From Merdivivens faecigallinarum (lineage in GTDB: Bacteria; Bacteroidota; Bacteroidia; Bacteroidales; UBA932), in assembly GCA_017695055.1 (NCBI GenBank), contig JADILY010000168.1, positions 1 to 10,290 of the forward strand: a stretch of 10,290 nt of DNA, given 5' to 3'. Position numbers and translations under genes: made by a program. The notes below the pieces were generated by a model that had not been told where the DNA came from, ran no database searches, and worked only from the letters and a program-made list of their open reading frames with translations. This document shows positions 6,428 to 10,290 of this stretch, piece after piece (within the stretch, counting starts at the first letter, position 1; every line of letters starts with the position of its first letter).

Positions 6428-7327
6428 ATGAATTTCAGCGATGAAGCCATAGGATTTTTACGGGAAGCCTGCAAGGAAACGGAAATGACACGTCCCTTGC
6501 GGGATTTTCCCGAATATGCGCTTGCCACCTGTACCTTCGGGAACAGGGAGGCCGGAGACGGACGATGCGGATTCCTGATTGTCCCGAGGCCTCCGAAGAC
6601 CGAAAGAGGGGAAATCTTCGCGGCACAGATAAGGTCGGATGCCATCCAGTCCTTTATGGGCCATTTGCGGAAATCCATGGATGCCGCCGTCATATACGAG
6701 GACAGATGGTACAGGGAAAACGGAAACATCAGGCTCAGGATAAAAGCACGAATATCGCATTTCGAACAGATAATGGGGAGGAAATGCACGGTAAGGCGCA
6801 TAACCGGGCCGGAAGCCGATGATTTTCTCGACAGATACCACAGTTACGGGAGTTCCAACTGCAAATACCGCTACGGAACGTTTTCACAGGAAGGGCGGCT
6901 CATTGCGGTATCCACATTCTCCGGAGCACGCAGATGGCAGAAACCCGAAGGTACGGTTTCGTCATACGAATGGATAAGGTACGCATCCCTTCCCGGAATA
7001 CGTATCGCCGGGGGCATGGGAAAATCGCTGAACGCATTCATAGCGGAGACGGCACCTGACGACATAATGAGCTACGCCGACCTCGAATGGTCGGACGGGA
7101 GGGTTTACGAAACCCTTGGCTTCGCATTCGAAAACGTCACGCCGCCGCAGTCTTTCATCGTAAGCGAAAACAAAAGAGAGCCCATGAAAAGGCTCTCTGA
7201 AAAGTCCGCAACGGAAATCATCGGCAATGACCCCGATGCATATATCATCTGCAACCTCGGGAGCGGGAAGTTCCGATTGAAGAGAAAAGCCGAGCAATCT
7301 CCCCTACCCAAAGAACCGCCGAGGTAA
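6428..7327 (+). CDS. GNAT/Mom-like domain protein, unknown function, possibly DNA-associated
   Basis: The predicted protein has 299 residues. Residues 1-115 form an N-terminal region that I do not recognise. From about 117 to 245 it matches a domain that I recall from phage proteins, often attached to homing-endonuclease-like modules. The landmarks are RKCTVRRI (118-125), a D-R-Y-H-S-Y-G-S-S segment (135-143), KYRYG followed by GRLIAVSTFSGARRW (156-170), YEWIRYAS (180-187), RIAGGMGKSLNAF (192-204), ISYADLEWSDG-type residues (213-224) and YETLGF (227-232). The GGMGKS loop after a beta-strand resembles the acyl-CoA phosphate loop of GNAT enzymes, and the overall pattern recalls the Mom DNA-modifying protein of phage Mu. 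The C-terminal tail is rich in Lys and Arg, suggesting nucleic-acid contact. No nuclease or methyltransferase motif is visible. It appears to be a single-gene unit; its last 83 nt overlap the convergent ATPase gene. Function is unknown; DNA or RNA modification is a guess. Confidence 0.7.
   Translation: MNFSDEAIGFLREACKETEMTRPLRDFPEYALATCTFGNREAGDGRCGFLIVPRPPKTERGEIFAAQIRSDAIQSFMGHLRKSMDAAVIYEDRWYRENGNIRLRIKARISHFEQIMGRKCTVRRITGPEADDFLDRYHSYGSSNCKYRYGTFSQEGRLIAVSTFSGARRWQKPEGTVSSYEWIRYASLPGIRIAGGMGKSLNAFIAETAPDDIMSYADLEWSDGRVYETLGFAFENVTPPQSFIVSENKREPMKRLSEKSATEIIGNDPDAYIICNLGSGKFRLKRKAEQSPLPKEPPR
7167..7198 (-). terminator. Intrinsic terminator of the ATPase gene, inside the convergent coding sequence
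   Basis: AGAGAGCC (7175-7182) and GGCTCTCT (7191-7198) form a perfect 8-bp stem with an 8-nt loop. On the minus strand the hairpin is followed by TTTTGTTTTC (7165-7174), whereas on the plus strand it is not followed by T. The stem begins 47 nt past the ATPase stop at 7245, a normal distance. The same bases encode residues around 250-258 of the opposing protein. Confidence 0.7.
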
Positions 7328-9935
7328 GCCCTACAATCTTCAGCCAGTCCAAAGGCCTGATAGGGACTACAGAAAACATTTCGCCGCCGAAAGTCGTTAT
7401 AAGTATCTGGCCCGCAAGTATCACGACGACCATCCAGATAAAACCTTTCGATGAAAACAGGTGTGAAAAAGCGGATTTTCCCGTCATGAACGCCTTTACA
7501 TTGAACATGTTCCATAACTGTAACATCACAAAGGCAGTGAAGAACATGGAAAGTTCGTAAGTGGTAAGGCCGTCGCCGTCATTCCTGAAATACAGCAGCA
7601 GCCACATCAGCACCGCCACGAAAGCCGCGCCCACTCCGAAAATCAGCGCTGCCATATTCCTGCTTATGATGAAATCGCTCCTGCGGCGCGGCTTCTCTTT
7701 CAGGACATCCCTTGTCGGAGGAAGCGAAGCAAGCGCGATGGCCGCAAAGGTATCCATTATGAGGTTCACCCAAAGCATCTGCGTGACAGTCAGCGGGGAC
7801 TGCTCGCCGATGAAGGCGCCGATAAGCACAATCAGCGAGGCAACCACGTTGATGGTAAGCTGGAAGAGTATGAAACGCTGGATGTTCTTGTAAAGGGAAC
7901 GGCCCCATACTACGGCATTCACAATGCTGTCGAAAGAATTGTCCAGGATTGTTATGTCACTGGCTTCCTTGGCAACTGAAGTCCCGTCTCCCATGGACAA
8001 TCCCACCTGAGCCGCATTCAGGGCAGGAGCATCGTTGGTTCCGTCCCCGGTCACGGCTACCACCTCTCCCTTTTTCTGGAGGGTCTTCACCAGTCTCTCC
8101 TTGTCCAAAGGACGGGCCCGGGATATAACCTTCAAATCCGAGACACAGGCCTCCAGTTCCTCATCCGACAATGCGGCGAATTCAGGCCCCGTAATCTGGA
8201 ATCTCCTGCCGTTGCCGTCAAAGCCGCTCTGTATCTGTTCGAGAGTCACGTCTTCCGGGACAAGCCCCACCTGACGGCCTATTTCGGCCGCCGTAACCGA
8301 GGTGTCCCCCGTCACCATCTTCACATCTATGCCGGCATCGATACAGCTGCGGATTGCCGCCGGCACAGTAGGGCGGACAGGGTCGGAAATGGCCGTCAGC
8401 CCTATGAAGGTCAGACCTCCGATGACCGTATCAGGGGATTTCGGATCGAGGGCCCCCTCCGGATACGCATCCGCCGCCATGTCCTTATAGGCAAAACCGA
8501 GGGTCCTCATGGCCTTTGCCTGGTATCCCCTCAATATCTCCAGGATTTCTTCACGTGAGGCACCTCCGGCAATCTCCGTACACAGGCCGAGGACTATTTC
8601 AGGAGCGCCTTTGATCAAAAGGCGCAATTTTCCTTCATGGCGCACGACTGTCGCCATATATTTTCTTTCGGTCGAAAACGTCAGCTGGTCATATACCTCG
8701 AAAGAGGCACGCAGGGCCATCGGATCATCCCCGCGTGATTTCAGCCACAGGAGCAAAGCCCCTTCGGTAGGATTTCCCATGACCTTGTCATTCCCGTCCT
8801 CCTCCTTGATGTGGGCCGTGGAATTGGCCGCTATGCTTTGTTCCACCAGAACCTTGTCGTCCACAAGAAACCTGGCCTCGGCCACGGTCATGCGGTTCTG
8901 GGTAAGCGTTCCCGTCTTGTCGGTACAGATTACGGTAGCCGCGCCCATCGTCTCGCAGGCATGTATTTTCCTGACAAGATTGTTGGAGGCAAGCATCCTC
9001 TTCATACTGAGCGCAAGGCTGAGGGTTACGCTCATAGGCAGGCCTTCCGGAACGGAAACCACTATCAGGGTAACGGCTATCATGAAAGTATTCAACAGGT
9101 AACTTCCGAAGCCGCTCCACGAAAACGCATCTCCGGAATGCTGGCCGTCAAGAAAATAGACCGCAAGCCGGCCGACTACGATAAGTCCGGCGATAACATA
9201 ACTCGCTATGGAAATCACCTTGCTCAGCCTGTCAAGCTGCTGGTTGAGCGGGGTCCTCGTCGAAGAGTCGATTTGCGAAGCCACATAGACCTTCCCGTAC
9301 TCGGTCGCATCGCCTACGGCAAAGACCCTAATCACTCCGCGGCCCTCCGAGACGGTTGTGCCTTTCATCACATGGTGGTAAGGATATGTAGCCTCAAGCC
9401 CTTGTGGCGTATCGGCTTCAACGCCTTTGCGTGCAATCGGTTCCCCTGTAAGAGTGGATTCGTTGACGGAAAGCGAAACCGCTTCGAGAAGTTCCCCGTC
9501 GGCCGGGACTTCCTCACCGGTTTCGAGCAGCACGATATCCCCTACTACCACATCCTTCTTGGGCACTTCCACGAGTTCGCCGCTCCGGTATACCTTCACC
9601 GGAGTGTCGTCATTGACCTTGTTCAGTACATCGAAAGCCTTGTTCGCCCTGAGTTCGAGGATAAAGCCGACAAGCGTGGCGAGAAGTATCGCGACAAGAA
9701 TCCCGGCAGGCTCGAAAAACACATTGGCCCCGGCCCCTTCGGCAAAATAATGATAGGCCGATACTCCGAAAGAGAAGAGCAGCGCTATCAGAAGTATCCT
9801 GATAATCGGGTCCTTGAATTTGTCCAGAAATTGCAGCCATACCGGTCTGCGTTTGGGAGGTGTCAGAATGTTGCTGCCATGTTCCGCCCGGCTCGCTTCC
9901 ACTTCTTCGGGAGTCAGTCCTTTGTAATTTTCCAT
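7245..9935 (-). CDS. Calcium-transporting P-type ATPase, PMCA-type (P2B)
   Basis: This complete 896-residue pump should export Ca2+ from the cytoplasm at the inner membrane, driven by ATP. Domains in order: cation-ATPase N-terminal region (1-40), TM1-TM2 (about 43-95), actuator domain with TLTGEP (161-166), TM3-TM4 (about 240-300) with the ion-binding motif PEGLP (296-300), phosphorylation motif DKTGTLT with the acceptor Asp339, nucleotide domain with KGAPE (442-446), MVTGD (540-544), TGDGTNDAPAL (629-639), and TM5-TM10 (about 685-885). In TM6 the sequence NLIMDTFAAIALA (N724, D728) matches the P2B plasma-membrane type; P2A pumps have a different residue pattern there. The actuator loop has TGEP where eukaryotic pumps have TGES. 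There is no obvious calmodulin-like C-terminal extension; the tail is short (GTSRSRGCR) and overlaps the convergent gene. It is transcribed alone, divergently from the AI-2E-type permease gene. Substrate calcium is strongly suggested, though bacterial members can have other cations. Confidence 0.93.
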   Translation of the reverse strand: MENYKGLTPEEVEASRAEHGSNILTPPKRRPVWLQFLDKFKDPIIRILLIALLFSFGVSAYHYFAEGAGANVFFEPAGILVAILLATLVGFILELRANKAFDVLNKVNDDTPVKVYRSGELVEVPKKDVVVGDIVLLETGEEVPADGELLEAVSLSVNESTLTGEPIARKGVEADTPQGLEATYPYHHVMKGTTVSEGRGVIRVFAVGDATEYGKVYVASQIDSSTRTPLNQQLDRLSKVISIASYVIAGLIVVGRLAVYFLDGQHSGDAFSWSGFGSYLLNTFMIAVTLIVVSVPEGLPMSVTLSLALSMKRMLASNNLVRKIHACETMGAATVICTDKTGTLTQNRMTVAEARFLVDDKVLVEQSIAANSTAHIKEEDGNDKVMGNPTEGALLLWLKSRGDDPMALRASFEVYDQLTFSTERKYMATVVRHEGKLRLLIKGAPEIVLGLCTEIAGGASREEILEILRGYQAKAMRTLGFAYKDMAADAYPEGALDPKSPDTVIGGLTFIGLTAISDPVRPTVPAAIRSCIDAGIDVKMVTGDTSVTAAEIGRQVGLVPEDVTLEQIQSGFDGNGRRFQITGPEFAALSDEELEACVSDLKVISRARPLDKERLVKTLQKKGEVVAVTGDGTNDAPALNAAQVGLSMGDGTSVAKEASDITILDNSFDSIVNAVVWGRSLYKNIQRFILFQLTINVVASLIVLIGAFIGEQSPLTVTQMLWVNLIMDTFAAIALASLPPTRDVLKEKPRRRSDFIISRNMAALIFGVGAAFVAVLMWLLLYFRNDGDGLTTYELSMFFTAFVMLQLWNMFNVKAFMTGKSAFSHLFSSKGFIWMVVVILAGQILITTFGGEMFSVVPIRPLDWLKIVGLTSAVLWVGEIARLFSSIGTSRSRGCR

Positions 9936-10001
9936 ATTTTTATAAAATCTGTTTTCAAAATGCTTTCACCGTCCAGCAAAAAACATACAAAAAATCAACA
10001 A

Positions 10002-10035
10002 TTTGCAAAAATAGGAAAATTTTTGCGTATGTTTG
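10002..10035 (+). promoter_or_regulatory. Promoter of the AI-2E-type permease gene
   Basis: TTTG at 10002-10005 is followed after 22 bp by TATGTTTG at 10028-10035, an exact TAnnTTTG. The -7 box ends only 4 nt before the ATG at 10040, so the transcript would be leaderless or nearly so if both calls are right. On the minus strand TATTTTTG (10006-10013) is a candidate -7 box for the ATPase gene, but it lacks a TTG at the right distance. Confidence 0.4.
10005..10026. promoter_or_regulatory. Perfect 8-bp dyad in the divergent promoter region
   Basis: GCAAAAAT (10005-10012) and ATTTTTGC (10019-10026) are perfect inverted copies with a 6-bp spacer. The dyad lies between the -33 and -7 elements of the plus-strand promoter and covers the candidate -7 box of the minus-strand promoter, so one bound protein could control both genes. 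The rest of 9936-10039 is AT-rich and holds no gene. Confidence 0.4.
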
Positions 10036-10039
10036 TCAC

Positions 10040-10290
10040 ATGGAACGATTGGCAAAATACATTATCATAGCGGCATCCATTGCCCTGATAGGGGCATTCT
10101 GCTGGTACTTCAGGGAAGTAATATCATACATACTGCTCGCTGCGGTATTTTCACTTGTCGCAACCCCGATAGCAAGGACATTGAGGAAAATACGCATAAG
10201 AAAATTCGTTTTCCCCAAGTGGCTGGCATCCATACTGTCGATAGTGACAGTACTCGTGGTGCTCCTTTCTCTGTTTTCCTTCATTATCCC
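10040..10290 (+). CDS. AI-2E/PerM-family permease, N-terminal part
   Basis: The frame opens at ATG 10040 and runs off the window after 83 codons. The protein starts MERLAKYIIIAASIALIGAF and has a hydrophobic segment at about 8-22, a second at about 27-45 (ISYILLAAVFSLVATPIA), a basic stretch (TLRKIRIRKF), and a third hydrophobic segment from about 61 to the end. The arrangement of two helices, then a P-I-A and a basic loop before the next helix, is typical of the N-terminus of AI-2E/PerM transporters in Bacteroidota, which are usually about 340-370 residues. These are inner-membrane proteins; some export autoinducer-2 and others act as ion or solute antiporters, and nothing here tells which. 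It is divergent from the calcium ATPase gene and shares a short promoter region with it. Confidence 0.75.
   Translation, partial: MERLAKYIIIAASIALIGAFCWYFREVISYILLAAVFSLVATPIARTLRKIRIRKFVFPKWLASILSIVTVLVVLLSLFSFII

Noticed and set aside
8811..10070. Long plus-strand open frame (419 codons) opposite the ATPase gene
   Set aside because: It is antisense to a fully conserved ATPase, lacks any recognisable domain, and runs on through the intergenic promoter region; it is a product of codon bias.

Overview
The window looks like chromosomal DNA of a Bacteroidota bacterium, most likely a gut Bacteroidales member with moderate GC (Alistipes-like, a guess from protein style only). The evidence is a three-gene outer-membrane uptake operon of a type known from Bacteroides, a DUF4374 lipoprotein, weak or absent Shine-Dalgarno sequences, and several promoters of the Bacteroidota type (TTG about 20 bp upstream of a TAn(n)TTTG box).

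Layout. Positions 1-246 (minus strand) hold the first 82 codons of a small membrane protein. Positions 247-612 are a gene-poor gap that carries a degraded LuxR-type helix-turn-helix fragment (373-516), a dyad and a promoter. Positions 613-5355 (plus strand) are a compact operon: TonB-dependent receptor, DUF4374 lipoprotein and PepSY/TM inner-membrane protein. This is the architecture of the xenosiderophore operon xusABC of Bacteroides thetaiotaomicron. A 39-nt near-perfect palindrome follows (5434-5472). Positions 5570-5965 (minus strand) encode a complete paralogue of the protein at the left edge, so the uptake operon sits between two related copies. Positions 6024-6364 are non-coding with three short dyads.

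Positions 6428-7327 (plus strand) encode a 299-residue protein whose C-terminal two thirds resemble a GNAT/Mom-like domain known to me mainly from phage proteins; its function is unknown. It converges with, and overlaps by 83 nt, a PMCA-type (P2B) calcium ATPase (7245-9935, minus strand). The likely terminator of the ATPase lies inside the opposing gene. A short divergent promoter region (9936-10039) leads to the start of an AI-2E/PerM-family permease that runs off the right edge.

How the genes work together. The uptake operon should bring a ferric siderophore across the outer membrane (receptor plus surface lipoprotein), with the PepSY protein acting at the inner membrane, perhaps in iron reduction or release. 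The ATPase and permease are separate single-gene units. The items most worth following up are the Mom/GNAT-like protein, the regulator remnant in front of the xus-like operon, the paralogue pair flanking that operon, and the terminator embedded in a convergent coding sequence.
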